36,395 nucleotides of DNA. Source: a virus. Positions 7,993 through 15,257 of the stretch are shown here, in pieces (position 1 is the stretch's first letter; the number at the start of each line of letters is the position of its first letter). The notes under the pieces were generated by a model. The model was not told the origin of the DNA and ran no database searches. It saw nothing but the letters and a program-made list of their open reading frames with translations. Both the position numbers and the translations under genes were made by a program. Location: the IMG/VR virus record IMGVR_UViG_3300014501_000043, positions 1 through 36,395 of that record, one strand, 5' to 3'.

Positions 7993-9051
7993 ATGGCTAA
8001 AGAAAAAGCTACAGCAGATCCAGACGCCCCATATAGGATGAGTGGTGAACAGTTAAAAAGTTCTAAAAGACACCAGATTATTTCAACATTATCATTAGAC
8101 ATTGGCCTGAATGGGGGTATACCTTTAGGATGTGCGGTTTTATTGTTTGGACCACCATCTACGGGTAAGACTACATTATCTCTACAAATAGCATCAAATG
8201 CCCAACAACAATATGGGAGTAAAGTTTTCCTATTCCCCTGTGAAGGACGTATCACATCTAGTATATTAGAACAGGTTCAAGGGTTTAATCTTAAAGATTT
8301 TGAAATTGTAAGACCTCCAGCTATATTTGATAAGAATGGAGAAGTTGTTGGATATAAGAAGTGGCCAGCGGAGAAGTGGTGGCAGGCCATTGGGTCTTGT
8401 ATAGAGGAAAATCCCAGAAGCGTTATCATTGTGGACTCTATCGCTAATATGTCTTCAGAAAAGGAGATCAGCGAGGGGGTGGGGTATCAAGGAAGAGGGC
8501 AGACTCAACAAAAGGAGAGTAGTTTCACAAGGATATATGGCGATTCAATTATAGCAAATCAAGTTGTCTGTTTTTTCTTGACACAAATTCAAGCGAACAC
8601 ATCCGGATGGGGAAAATCAATTTTACCGAAGTGCGGTTGGTCTATTCGCTTTCAGTCTGACTTGACGCTATATGCAAAAAAAACCGAGGAATGGCCAGAA
8701 GAAGAAGGTAGAGTTAGGGGCCATGATATAGTTATAGAGGTAGACAAGGCGACATTTTCCCCACCAGGATTAACCTTAAAAGTACCTTTACGATATGGTT
8801 TCGGGATTGACGTAATTCGCGATATTATGAATCATGCTATTAATTGGGGGTTGATTAAGAAAAATGGTTCTTGGTATGATGTGCCTTTTATCGAAAAAGA
8901 TGGTAAATTAGAATATGCCGAAATGTCTAGCGATAAAGATATCCCATACGTAAAGGTTCAGGGTGAAAATAAAGCTTGGAAGTGGCTACACGGGCATCCA
9001 GAAGAAACCGCTGTGATAAAAAAACTCATTACAGATAAGGTTTTATTATAA
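7993..9051 (+). CDS. recA-like: RecA/UvsX-like recombinase
   Basis: 352 aa, the usual length for RecA. Seen: Walker A GPPSTGKT at residues 53-60, Walker B SVIIVDSIAN around D148, a CEGRI segment where RecA has its catalytic-Glu region, a glycine/Gln-rich loop (GVGYQGRGQTQQKES) like DNA-binding loop 1, and FFLTQIQANTSGWG near loop 2. Known role: ATP-dependent strand exchange for recombination-dependent replication and repair. AAGGAG precedes the ATG. A Vsr/DUF559-like nuclease gene follows immediately. Confidence 0.9.
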   Translation: MAKEKATADPDAPYRMSGEQLKSSKRHQIISTLSLDIGLNGGIPLGCAVLLFGPPSTGKTTLSLQIASNAQQQYGSKVFLFPCEGRITSSILEQVQGFNLKDFEIVRPPAIFDKNGEVVGYKKWPAEKWWQAIGSCIEENPRSVIIVDSIANMSSEKEISEGVGYQGRGQTQQKESSFTRIYGDSIIANQVVCFFLTQIQANTSGWGKSILPKCGWSIRFQSDLTLYAKKTEEWPEEEGRVRGHDIVIEVDKATFSPPGLTLKVPLRYGFGIDVIRDIMNHAINWGLIKKNGSWYDVPFIEKDGKLEYAEMSSDKDIPYVKVQGENKAWKWLHGHPEETAVIKKLITDKVLL

Positions 9052-9052
9052 T

Positions 9053-9436
9053 ATGAAAATGTTTGATATTGATGATAAAACAGTTAATGTAGACGTAAGG
9101 CCCAGTACGTGGCCAATGCGTGGTGTGTCTAAGTCAAAATTACAGCACAAAGTCGGCCAGAAATTACTTGAGTTATATCCACACGATGCGGTTTTAGAAG
9201 AGTTCCGAATCCCTGGAAGTTTACTGACGATAGATTTTTTGGTCGTTAAACAAAAGCTGGCAATTGAATCAGACTCGAAAATCCATGATGAATATTTACC
9301 GTTTTTCCACGGTGGCCCCATGGAGAATAATTTTGCCAAACAAGTAAATCATGATGTAAGAAAAGAGCAGTGGGTCGAAAATAATGGTTTTAAAATGGTT
9401 AGAATTAATTCTGAAAAAGACTTAGAAAAATTATAA
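9053..9436 (+). CDS. Vsr/DUF559-like PD-(D/E)XK nuclease
   Basis: 127 aa. Seen: LHKV-type opening, EEFRIPG, then LTIDFLVVKQKLAIESD (D61, E72) followed by H78, D101 and K104 before NGFKMVRIN. This order matches the single-domain very-short-patch/DUF559 nuclease fold. It starts one base after the recA-like stop with a poor ribosome site, so it is probably coupled. Likely acts on branched or mismatched DNA beside the recombinase (inference). TATAAATA lies at its 3' end. Confidence 0.7.
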   Translation: MKMFDIDDKTVNVDVRPSTWPMRGVSKSKLQHKVGQKLLELYPHDAVLEEFRIPGSLLTIDFLVVKQKLAIESDSKIHDEYLPFFHGGPMENNFAKQVNHDVRKEQWVENNGFKMVRINSEKDLEKL

Positions 9437-9439
9437 ATA
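9432..9439 (+). promoter_or_regulatory. TATAAATA, T4-late-promoter-like octamer
   Basis: Exact TATAAATA, overlapping the stop codon of the nuclease gene and 52 nt before the HNH start. TATAAT also begins at 9438. Whether this phage uses T4-style late transcription is unknown, and AT-rich DNA yields such octamers by chance. Confidence 0.25.
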
Positions 9440-9460
9440 TAATATTCGTGCATGTCACTG

Positions 9461-9479
9461 TATAGTGTAATATACTATA
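9461..9479 (+). promoter_or_regulatory. Inverted repeat before HNH gene 3
   Basis: Arms TATAGT (9461-9466) and ACTATA (9474-9479) with a 7-nt loop. TATACT within the right part could serve as a -10 box. The hairpin ends directly before AGGAG (9481-9485) and the GTG start, so it could affect access to the ribosome site. Confidence 0.3.
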
Positions 9480-9491
9480 TAGGAGACAAAA

Positions 9492-10436
9492 GTGTTAATA
9501 GACGAATATCAGCATAAATACATTATAGACAACGTAACAATGAAAGGTTATGCACAGGTAGCCAGAGATCTTGGGATATCTTTTAGTAGAGTGTGGACTC
9601 ATGCCACAAAAAATAAGGTGCCTCCAAGAATTCAATATAAACCTTTAAATCAACAAGATAAGGATTTTATAAAAGAAAATGCATGTATTATGTCCGTTTC
9701 CGCTATGGCAAAAGCCCTAGGTAGTAGAAATAGCAGTGTTTCTCATTATGCACAAGCCAAAGGTATATGTGTTAGAAAATATCAGTGGCCGGACGGCGAT
9801 TTGGAATATATCCAAAAGTGGTACCAACACTGGGGGGCAAAGAATGTAGCGAAAGATTTAGGACAAAAACGAGAGAGGGTTGGCCAAAAGGCAAGACAAA
9901 TGAAGCTACATATGCTTCCTATTAAACAACGTATTTGTTATCATTGTAAAGTTAATATGTGCGAAAAATTGAATGGAAAATATGAGTGTAGTTCTTGTTC
10001 TAAGATAAGGATTACAGAAGAATATAAAAGACGCAGCAACAAAGATATTTTTCATACAAAAATAACACACTTCCTTTCCCACGCCAAGGGAAGATCATTG
10101 TGTAGAGGAATGCCATTTGATATAGATATTAATTTCATACGTGAGTTGTGGGATGAACAAGATGGAAAATGTTTTTATTCTGGTGTACCAATGCTTTTAT
10201 CTGAACATGGGAACGGAAGAAATCTATTAAATATATCTATAGATAGAATGGATAGCAAAAGGGGATATACAAAAGATAATGTAGTTTTAACTACTGTATT
10301 CTGTAATGTGGCAAAAACCGATAGTAGCATTAAAGAATTTATAGATATGTGCGAGACGGTTGCTAGGCATAATGGTCGTTTTAAAACAGATAGTTCATTG
10401 ATAGAAGATCATGTTGTAGAATTTGAAAAAGTATAA
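9492..10436 (+). CDS. HNH homing endonuclease with N-terminal helix-turn-helix region
   Basis: 314 aa from a GTG start with AGGAG 6 nt upstream. Seen: three helix-turn-helix-like segments (GYAQVARDLGISFSRVWTH; VSAMAKALGSRNSSVSHYA; GAKNVAKDLGQKRERVGQKA) in residues about 10-140, a four-Cys zinc finger (CYHC...CSSC, about 155-180) and an HNH block (CFYSGVPM, SIDRMDSKRGYTKDNV). The block resembles family A C-termini, but the N-terminus is unrelated, showing domain swapping. The next gene starts 2 bases after its stop with no ribosome site, consistent with insertion there. Confidence 0.85.
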   Translation: MLIDEYQHKYIIDNVTMKGYAQVARDLGISFSRVWTHATKNKVPPRIQYKPLNQQDKDFIKENACIMSVSAMAKALGSRNSSVSHYAQAKGICVRKYQWPDGDLEYIQKWYQHWGAKNVAKDLGQKRERVGQKARQMKLHMLPIKQRICYHCKVNMCEKLNGKYECSSCSKIRITEEYKRRSNKDIFHTKITHFLSHAKGRSLCRGMPFDIDINFIRELWDEQDGKCFYSGVPMLLSEHGNGRNLLNISIDRMDSKRGYTKDNVVLTTVFCNVAKTDSSIKEFIDMCETVARHNGRFKTDSSLIEDHVVEFEKV

Positions 10437-10438
10437 TT

Positions 10439-10936
10439 ATGGATACTGAACCTAAGGATGAGATCAGTAAAGAATTACGCGAAGAAATTAATAAAAGTCT
10501 TGATGAATATGAAAAGCAACTTAAACTCCCCCAATTTAGCTCTGAAATCGAAGCACCTAAATATTTGACAATGAACCTAGAGGATCTACGGAAAAAATCG
10601 CCAGAAGAACTGGCTGAAGCGAGTTATTTACTTGCACAATATGGATTTTTTATAGCTAGAAGTATTAATCGCTTGCGTGTTTGGAAACGCTGGGGCGAGG
10701 GAAAGCTAGATGCCGCTACCGCTTTCAATTTTGAAAAGATACCAAACACTGGTTGGTCTGAAAGAGTATTGATTGCCCGAAATGGATCAGACTACTGTAA
10801 ACGACTAAACGACTTTTTATTTCATGTTGGTTCTAGATTAGATCGCTTATACAACATCCCAGAGTTTATAAAACAGATAAATGACAGTTTGAGAGATATC
10901 CGCTTTATTGCTTTACGCCGAGAAAAAGAAGAATGA
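10439..10936 (+). CDS. Hypothetical helical protein
   Basis: 165 aa, not recognised. Strongly acidic N-terminus, then long amphipathic helices (about 40-165), for example SPEELAEASYLLAQYGFFIARSINRLRVWKRWG. No Cys motif or membrane segment. It lacks a visible ribosome site, perhaps lost when the HNH gene inserted upstream. Its stop overlaps the next ATG (ATGA). Its place between recA-like and dnaB-like genes hints at a replication accessory role, unproven. Confidence 0.55.
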   Translation: MDTEPKDEISKELREEINKSLDEYEKQLKLPQFSSEIEAPKYLTMNLEDLRKKSPEELAEASYLLAQYGFFIARSINRLRVWKRWGEGKLDAATAFNFEKIPNTGWSERVLIARNGSDYCKRLNDFLFHVGSRLDRLYNIPEFIKQINDSLRDIRFIALRREKEE

Positions 10937-11166
10937 ACCCAATAGAAAAACCAATTTATAATGATACAGAAAAACCAATTTGCGTCATAGATCTGATTAT
11001 CAAGCTACAAAGTATCGAACGCCAATATAACAACCCCCATATCAAGTTTGGTCAAATCCAATGTGGATATGAATGGGCGAATGCATTAGTAATTTTTGAT
11101 AGCAATGAACCTAAAAAAGAAAAGAAGGTGAATGATGCCGAGTATAACGATAGCCTCTGCGACTGA
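10933..11166 (+). CDS. Small hypothetical protein
   Basis: 77 aa, not recognised. A helical centre (VIDLIIKLQSIERQY) with a charged C-terminus. Coupled by ATGA overlap to the gene before, and overlaps the gene after by 35 bases. Confidence 0.45.
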   Translation: MNPIEKPIYNDTEKPICVIDLIIKLQSIERQYNNPHIKFGQIQCGYEWANALVIFDSNEPKKEKKVNDAEYNDSLCD

Positions 11167-11764
11167 AGAACCAGAAGAAAGTCCAAAACCAAAAAATAAG
11201 GGTAATAAGATTAGTAAAAAAGCTCAGAGTGAAGATGACCTAATCGTGGAGGGTTTTTTGTTAGTTAGGGCTGGAATCCTTTCTGGCAGTTGGGAATCTG
11301 TCTGTGCTGGATATCAGTTGATCAGTTCTGAGCACTTGGAGCCACCTACGCCTAAAGAAAAACCCAAGACTCGTCTTGAAAAGATTAGAGAAGGTATTCT
11401 TAGTAAGGTTGAAGTGGATGATAATGCAGATGAAGTGTTAGAAAAAGGATTAGGTAGCGTTTTTAAAAAGGAAAAACCTGAACCGACGCTGGTAGAAAAA
11501 CGCGATGACCAATCTTTTGCCATAAAAACCACAGAAAATTTTAAGGGGGGAGATCATTTCGCACAAAAAGGGTTTAAAGTGATTGAAACGGCAGAGAATT
11601 TAAGCGAACGTGAGAAGAACGAGATCGACGCAAAAAAAACCATGAACCTTCCCCAAGTAGAACGCATTACTGCACCTAAGGATACCTCGTCTAGCACCCA
11701 AGCAACTAGATATTACGAAAAACCTCCGAAACCTCCCGGATGGGGCGAAAGCAGGGCGGATTAA
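11132..11764 (+). CDS. Hypothetical protein, mostly disordered
   Basis: 210 aa, not recognised. Rich in Lys, Glu and Pro, with one ordered hydrophobic segment (LIVEGFLLVRAGILSGSWESVCAGYQLI, about 30-57). Two adjacent ATGs: the second (11135) is better spaced from AAGAAGG. The stop overlaps the ATG of the first membrane peptide (TAATG). Confidence 0.5.
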   Translation: MMPSITIASATEEPEESPKPKNKGNKISKKAQSEDDLIVEGFLLVRAGILSGSWESVCAGYQLISSEHLEPPTPKEKPKTRLEKIREGILSKVEVDDNADEVLEKGLGSVFKKEKPEPTLVEKRDDQSFAIKTTENFKGGDHFAQKGFKVIETAENLSEREKNEIDAKKTMNLPQVERITAPKDTSSSTQATRYYEKPPKPPGWGESRAD

Positions 11765-11859
11765 TGATTGGTGATTTTTTACTTGGCGTTTTCCTTGGTG
11801 TCTGGGTTTTACTCGGTTTATTTATTTTGCTATTCTCAGTGTTTCGTGTGATTCAATGA
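11764..11859 (+). CDS. One-helix membrane peptide 1
   Basis: 31 aa: a short polar start and one hydrophobic helix (LLGVFLGVWVLLGLFILLF) with a basic end (FRVIQ). ATG overlaps the previous stop and its stop overlaps the next ATG. First of four such peptides laid head to tail. No family recognised; holin-like or membrane-regulator roles are possible. Support is the unbroken overlap chain and the consistent amphipathic plan. Confidence 0.45.
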   Translation: MIGDFLLGVFLGVWVLLGLFILLFSVFRVIQ

Positions 11860-11951
11860 ATAATGAATATATTATGGCGGTTTTCTGGGGTTTTCTTTGG
11901 GTGTTTACAATACTTGCATTAGTTATTACTTTAATGGTGGTTTATGGATGA
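11856..11951 (+). CDS. One-helix membrane peptide 2
   Basis: 31 aa: MNNEYIM followed by a Trp/Phe-rich hydrophobic helix to the end (VFWGFLWVFTILALVITLM). Starts inside the ATGA stop of peptide 1 and ends in overlap with peptide 3. Function unknown. Confidence 0.45.
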   Translation: MNNEYIMAVFWGFLWVFTILALVITLMVVYG

Positions 11952-12060
11952 TCCAAATGATCACAAAGGTGATTTTGCCGCAGAAATAGTTTGTGGGGTT
12001 TTATTGCTGATATTTATACTGTGGTTACTATGGATGATTTTTAGTCAGGGTATTACATGA
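11944..12060 (+). CDS. One-helix membrane peptide 3
   Basis: 38 aa: an acidic, polar N-terminus (MDDPNDHKGDFAAE) then one hydrophobic helix (VCGVLLLIFILWLLWMIF). Overlaps peptide 2 by 8 bases and peptide 4 by ATGA. Function unknown. Confidence 0.45.
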   Translation: MDDPNDHKGDFAAEIVCGVLLLIFILWLLWMIFSQGIT

Positions 12061-12170
12061 ATTTTGAAACCGCATTAATAATTGTGGCTTATATTTTCAG
12101 TTTAACTGGAATGGCTTTTATTATACTGTTTATCATTTGTGGATTGGTGATATTATTAACAAAGAAATAG
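12057..12170 (+). CDS. One-helix membrane peptide 4
   Basis: 37 aa, hydrophobic nearly throughout (ALIIVAYIFSL...FIILFIICGLVILL) with a basic end (TKK). Its end overlaps the helicase gene if that starts at the TTG at 12137. Function unknown. Confidence 0.4.
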   Translation: MNFETALIIVAYIFSLTGMAFIILFIICGLVILLTKK

Positions 12171-13657
12171 CAAATCTTCGGGATGCAGGAGCAGAAAGAT
12201 CACTTTTGGCCACTGTAATCACAAAAGGCAAAGACGCTTTAATTGATGCTGGTGGTATAATTTCTGCCTCAGATTTCAGCCTGCCCTTAAATAGAACCAT
12301 TTTTACCTGCCTAGAATATTTAGGCGAAGATCCAAATTGTCAGGTTTTTGATAGTCAAGCAATTATTACTCAGGCTAAGGCTTTAGGGTTTGGGGACCAG
12401 TTTCAAGATCAAAAAAACGCAGAGTATCTGGACTTACTCCCTGCTGTAAAGTCTGATATACAAAATATCCCATTGTTTGGGTTACAGATTAAAAAATATA
12501 GTGTTGCTAGGGATTTATATCAGAGATATGAGGCGGCACAGAAATATATAAGCAATATCACAGGTTCGGAGCCACTTTCTGAAATTATCAAAAACGCCGA
12601 AGGTAGTATTGTCGATTTTGTCACAGGCGAGGGATCAAGTAAATTAACAGAACTTGGTGAAGGGGTCGATGAATACGTAGAAAGACTCATTGCTGCCCCA
12701 GAGGTCGATCAAATTGGAATTCCCACAGGCTTCCCTATCTGGGACAATTGCATTGGCGGGGGCATCAGGCCCGGCTGCGTTGCAATTACAGCTAGTAGAA
12801 GCAAGGTGGGAAAGTCATGGCATGGGATGAACGTTGGGAGGAACGTAGGAAAACGTGGCTTGCCGGTCTTGTACTTGGACTCTGAGTTGACTGCTGAGTA
12901 TCAAAAAAGCCGCATTTTAGGAATAGACTCTGGTGTCCCAATTAAACTGTTAGAAACAGGTCAGTTCAATAGAAACCAAAATTATGTATGTTCATTACGA
13001 GCGGCTAGCCAACGTGTCAAAAAATATCCCATAACATACCAAAGTATTTCTGGAATGTCTCATATAGAGGCATTAGCAGTAGCTCGCAGGTGGTTAGTGC
13101 GTACCGTCGGTTTTAACGAACTAGGTCATGCAAACCCATGTTTAATTGTGTATGATTATATCAAGATAGCTAATGGGAAAGATTTAGCCAGTTTTAGCCC
13201 GGAGCATATTTTACTGGGTCTACTCATTACATGTATGCACGAGTTCGCTGTGCGATACAATGTACCAATTTTAGCTTACGCCCAGTTAAACAGAGATGGC
13301 ATCACAGAAACAGATACTAGCATTGTGGCTGGTTCAGACAGACTTTTATGGCTCTGTTCATCATTAAGTATTATTCGCAATAAAGATGACACCGATACGC
13401 AAATGAATTGCGGCAAAGAATTCGGCAATAAAAAACTTATCCCAATGGAAACAAGACACGGTCCTGGATTAGAGCTAGAAGCCGATTATATAAATCTTAG
13501 AGCCAGTTTAAGGCCTGGAATTAATGAATTTGAAGCAACTGGGCTAATGACTGAAGGATTAAAATTTAGTGATGTCATAAACAATGGAAATCAGGGACAA
13601 AATGATTCCGGCGGAAGTTCTAGAGAAGATAGAAACCCTCGGGAACGACAATATTGA
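12137..13657 (+). CDS. dnaB-like: DnaB-type replicative helicase
   Basis: Up to 506 aa. Seen: an N-terminal helical domain beginning near GAERSLLATVI, as in DnaB; a RecA-fold motor with Walker A ASRSKVGKS (219-227, lacking the first Gly as DnaB does), LPVLYLDSELT, Walker B CLIVYDYIK and ILAYAQLNR ending in a candidate arginine; and METRHGPG near the DNA-binding loops. Known role: hexameric 5'-3' helicase. The start is uncertain. No ATG fits, the TTG at 12137 overlaps membrane peptide 4 and has no ribosome site, and a non-standard start just downstream is possible. The 3' end overlaps the primase gene by 56 bases. Confidence 0.88.
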   Translation: MWIGDIINKEIANLRDAGAERSLLATVITKGKDALIDAGGIISASDFSLPLNRTIFTCLEYLGEDPNCQVFDSQAIITQAKALGFGDQFQDQKNAEYLDLLPAVKSDIQNIPLFGLQIKKYSVARDLYQRYEAAQKYISNITGSEPLSEIIKNAEGSIVDFVTGEGSSKLTELGEGVDEYVERLIAAPEVDQIGIPTGFPIWDNCIGGGIRPGCVAITASRSKVGKSWHGMNVGRNVGKRGLPVLYLDSELTAEYQKSRILGIDSGVPIKLLETGQFNRNQNYVCSLRAASQRVKKYPITYQSISGMSHIEALAVARRWLVRTVGFNELGHANPCLIVYDYIKIANGKDLASFSPEHILLGLLITCMHEFAVRYNVPILAYAQLNRDGITETDTSIVAGSDRLLWLCSSLSIIRNKDDTDTQMNCGKEFGNKKLIPMETRHGPGLELEADYINLRASLRPGINEFEATGLMTEGLKFSDVINNGNQGQNDSGGSSREDRNPRERQY

Positions 13658-14717
13658 TAAGGTTTTTGAATCCCTAGGAATAGAAGTGTCGGGATACGGG
13701 GAAGAATTGCGGTCTAAATGTCCCATTCACGACAATGCAGATAACCCATCAGGATTTTGTTATAGTACTAGAAAAAGAAAATGGTGGTGTTTTACAAACC
13801 ACTGTGAAAAAGGAAACCCTTATTTAGTTGGTCTTGTCATAAAGCTTCTTTCTAAGAAAGAACATAGGGAAGTAAAGTTAGATGAGGCGGTTTTTTGGTT
13901 AGCGGCGTTGCTGAATTTTTCTATAGAAAATGCGACATCAAATATAAAACCACAAAGCATTGATGATGTGGAAATTTCGCGGTTCGTTAAGGAAACTAAA
14001 TATAGACAACCTAGAGAAGAAAACCCAAAGAAGAGTTCAAGTTATGGGTTCCCTGTGTCGATATTAAAAGGACGACCAGTTAGTGAACGGTTTTTGAAGA
14101 TGGGGTTTTCTAGGGAAATATTAGAAAAATACCATGTGGGTTTCTGTAATAACCCGAACAAAATTTTATACAACAGGTCAGTTGTTCCCATTCTGGAACC
14201 TAGTGGGAAAATTGTCATTGGGGCTACGGGACGAACGGCTTTTGAGGTTTGTAATTATTGTGGGGCTTACCATAATGGTAATGCGGGTTGCCCTGTGGAT
14301 AACCCAAAAGTTAAAGCCGTAAGTAAATGGTATCATGAAAATTTTAACACTAGCGAAGTACTGTTTAATGAGTGGTTTGCTAAAGAACATATAATTGCTA
14401 GTAAAATCGCAGTCTGTGTTGAAGGCCCTAAGGATTGTTTACGTCTCGTTGATAATAAAGTCGATAATGTAGTAGCTTTATTCGGTTTGCGGGTTTTAAA
14501 ACCCCACCTTATAAAACTTATCCAAATGGGAGTTACTAAGTTGGTTTTGTGTTTAGATAATGATGAAAAGGGCATTGAAGCCTCGAAGGAAATCACCGGC
14601 AACTTGAGTAATTATTTTAAAATTGAAAACATTCAACCAATGTTAAAGGATTACAAGGATATTGCGGAAGTTCCCAAAGAGGAAATCGGAAATATTGTTA
14701 AGTATTTCAATGTATAA
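13602..14717 (+). CDS. dnaG-like: DnaG-type primase
   Basis: 371 aa. Seen: an N-terminal CHC2 zinc-binding domain (C40-x2-H43, C63, C68) and a C-terminal TOPRIM core (AVCVEGPKDCLRL with the catalytic Glu, then LCLDNDEKG with the DxD). Shorter than bacterial DnaG and without an obvious helicase-binding tail. The ATG at 13602 is preferred over 13584 because AGGGA lies at 13593-13597. Additional Cys in CNYCGAYHNGNAGCP may form a second zinc site. Overlap with the helicase gene supports a helicase-primase unit. Confidence 0.88.
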   Translation: MIPAEVLEKIETLGNDNIDKVFESLGIEVSGYGEELRSKCPIHDNADNPSGFCYSTRKRKWWCFTNHCEKGNPYLVGLVIKLLSKKEHREVKLDEAVFWLAALLNFSIENATSNIKPQSIDDVEISRFVKETKYRQPREENPKKSSSYGFPVSILKGRPVSERFLKMGFSREILEKYHVGFCNNPNKILYNRSVVPILEPSGKIVIGATGRTAFEVCNYCGAYHNGNAGCPVDNPKVKAVSKWYHENFNTSEVLFNEWFAKEHIIASKIAVCVEGPKDCLRLVDNKVDNVVALFGLRVLKPHLIKLIQMGVTKLVLCLDNDEKGIEASKEITGNLSNYFKIENIQPMLKDYKDIAEVPKEEIGNIVKYFNV

Positions 14718-14748
14718 TATAGTGGCGGTTTTAAATAAAGGATAACAA

Positions 14749-14841
14749 TGCACACATTTTAAACGTAACTTACTGGCGAACCCCTTTAAATACTGATGGC
14801 ACTAAGAAGTTTATAAACTTTGACTCTAGTACTTCATGTTG
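14749..14841 (+). pseudogene. Possible broken small gene after primase
   Basis: AAAGGA precedes an ATG at 14749 that reads only four codons (MHTF). In another frame the DNA stays open from about 14751 to a TAA at 14839-14841, encoding a plausible soluble peptide (NVTYWRTPLNTDGTKKFI...). A small gene frameshifted near its start would explain this, but so would chance. Nothing else is seen in 14718-14857. Confidence 0.2.
14807..14820. promoter_or_regulatory. Perfect 14-bp palindrome AAGTTTATAAACTT
   Basis: Exact two-fold symmetric site with no loop, 38 nt before the next membrane peptide. The size suits a dimeric repressor site, but no regulator gene is identified here. Confidence 0.3.
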
Positions 14842-14857
14842 GTAAGAAAGGTCTTAA

Positions 14858-14962
14858 ATGAATGATGAAAATGTTACTATTTTCTTTTTGGGCATGATCT
14901 CAGGTGTAATAATTGAATTTTTAGTTTGTTTGGTTGCTATTAATTTTAGGGATAAAGAATAA
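14858..14962 (+). CDS. One-helix membrane peptide 5
   Basis: 34 aa: polar start (MNDENVT), hydrophobic helix (FFLGMISGVIIEFLVCLVAI), charged end (RDKE). Same plan as the peptides before the helicase gene. AAAGG lies upstream. Function unknown. Confidence 0.45.
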   Translation: MNDENVTIFFLGMISGVIIEFLVCLVAINFRDKE

Positions 14963-15061
14963 GTGATTATACCAAAGGAAGGTTTTTATTTTCTATGGGG
15001 GTTTGTGCTTGGTTGTGCTTCTGGTTTTGTTACGATGATTATTATGCTGTATCATAAATAA
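14963..15061 (+). CDS. One-helix membrane peptide 6
   Basis: 32 aa from a GTG directly abutting the previous stop. One hydrophobic helix (FLWGFVLGCASGFVTMIIML) with the same LG...SG spacing as peptide 5, suggesting a tandem duplicate. The ribosome site is weak (AGGGAT). Confidence 0.4.
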   Translation: MIIPKEGFYFLWGFVLGCASGFVTMIIMLYHK

Positions 15062-15080
15062 CTTAGATTAGGTTTTGGAT

Positions 15081-15175
15081 GTGATTAAAATAGATATAGA
15101 ATTTGTCTTGGGGTTTTTATCTGCGTAATAGATATCCTGAGCATTACTTGGTTAATACTTCATTATGGCAAATAA
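15081..15175 (+). pseudogene. Possible frameshifted one-helix membrane peptide 7
   Basis: A GTG at 15081 encodes IKIDIEFVLGFLSA and stops at 15128. After a -1 shift at the G4T5 run (about 15109-15117) the frame continues hydrophobically (FICVIDILSITWLILHYGK) to TAA at 15173-15175, overlapping the kinase-remnant ATG. Either an indel mutation or a coincidence in AT-rich DNA. Confidence 0.25.
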
Positions 15176-15257
15176 ACTAACTATACTTTTAAGTGGACAA
15201 AATAATTTCAGTATTTTTATTATGCATACATGTATAATCATGTATGAAGAAATTTAA
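15165..15257 (+). pseudogene. Duplicated 5' end of the dNMP kinase-like gene
   Basis: ATG at 15165 encodes MANKLTILLSG and then diverges, stopping at 15257. The true kinase at 16246 begins MNKLTILLSG. The nine shared residues have four synonymous codon differences (AAT/AAC, TTA/TTG, AGT/AGC, GGA/GGG) plus CTA/TTG. Similarity ends at about 15197. The HNH gene lies exactly between the two copies. This is the footprint expected if an endonuclease gene plus flanking DNA inserted near the kinase start codon. See findings. Confidence 0.6.
15225..15246 (+). promoter_or_regulatory. Hairpin holding the HNH start codon
   Basis: Perfect 8-bp arms CATACATG (15225-15232) and CATGTATG (15239-15246) around the 6-nt loop TATAAT. 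The HNH ATG (15244-15246) is the end of the right arm. In RNA this would hide the start codon. In DNA the loop is an exact -10 box that would start transcription at about the ATG. Confidence 0.5.

Noticed and set aside
14695-14718. Promoter at TTGTTA...TATAAT after the primase gene
   Set aside because: The spacer is only 12 nt and the TATAAT overlaps the stop codon region.
14749-14790. Coronavirus-type slippery TTTAAAC after a short ORF at 14749
   Set aside because: The reading frames do not fit: a -1 shift at this heptamer leads to a frame that stops soon, not to the open frame.
14718-15243. tRNA gene in the longest gene-poor stretch
   Set aside because: No cloverleaf with a GTTC-type T-loop and CCA-like end could be made by eye; membrane peptides and a remnant explain most of the stretch.
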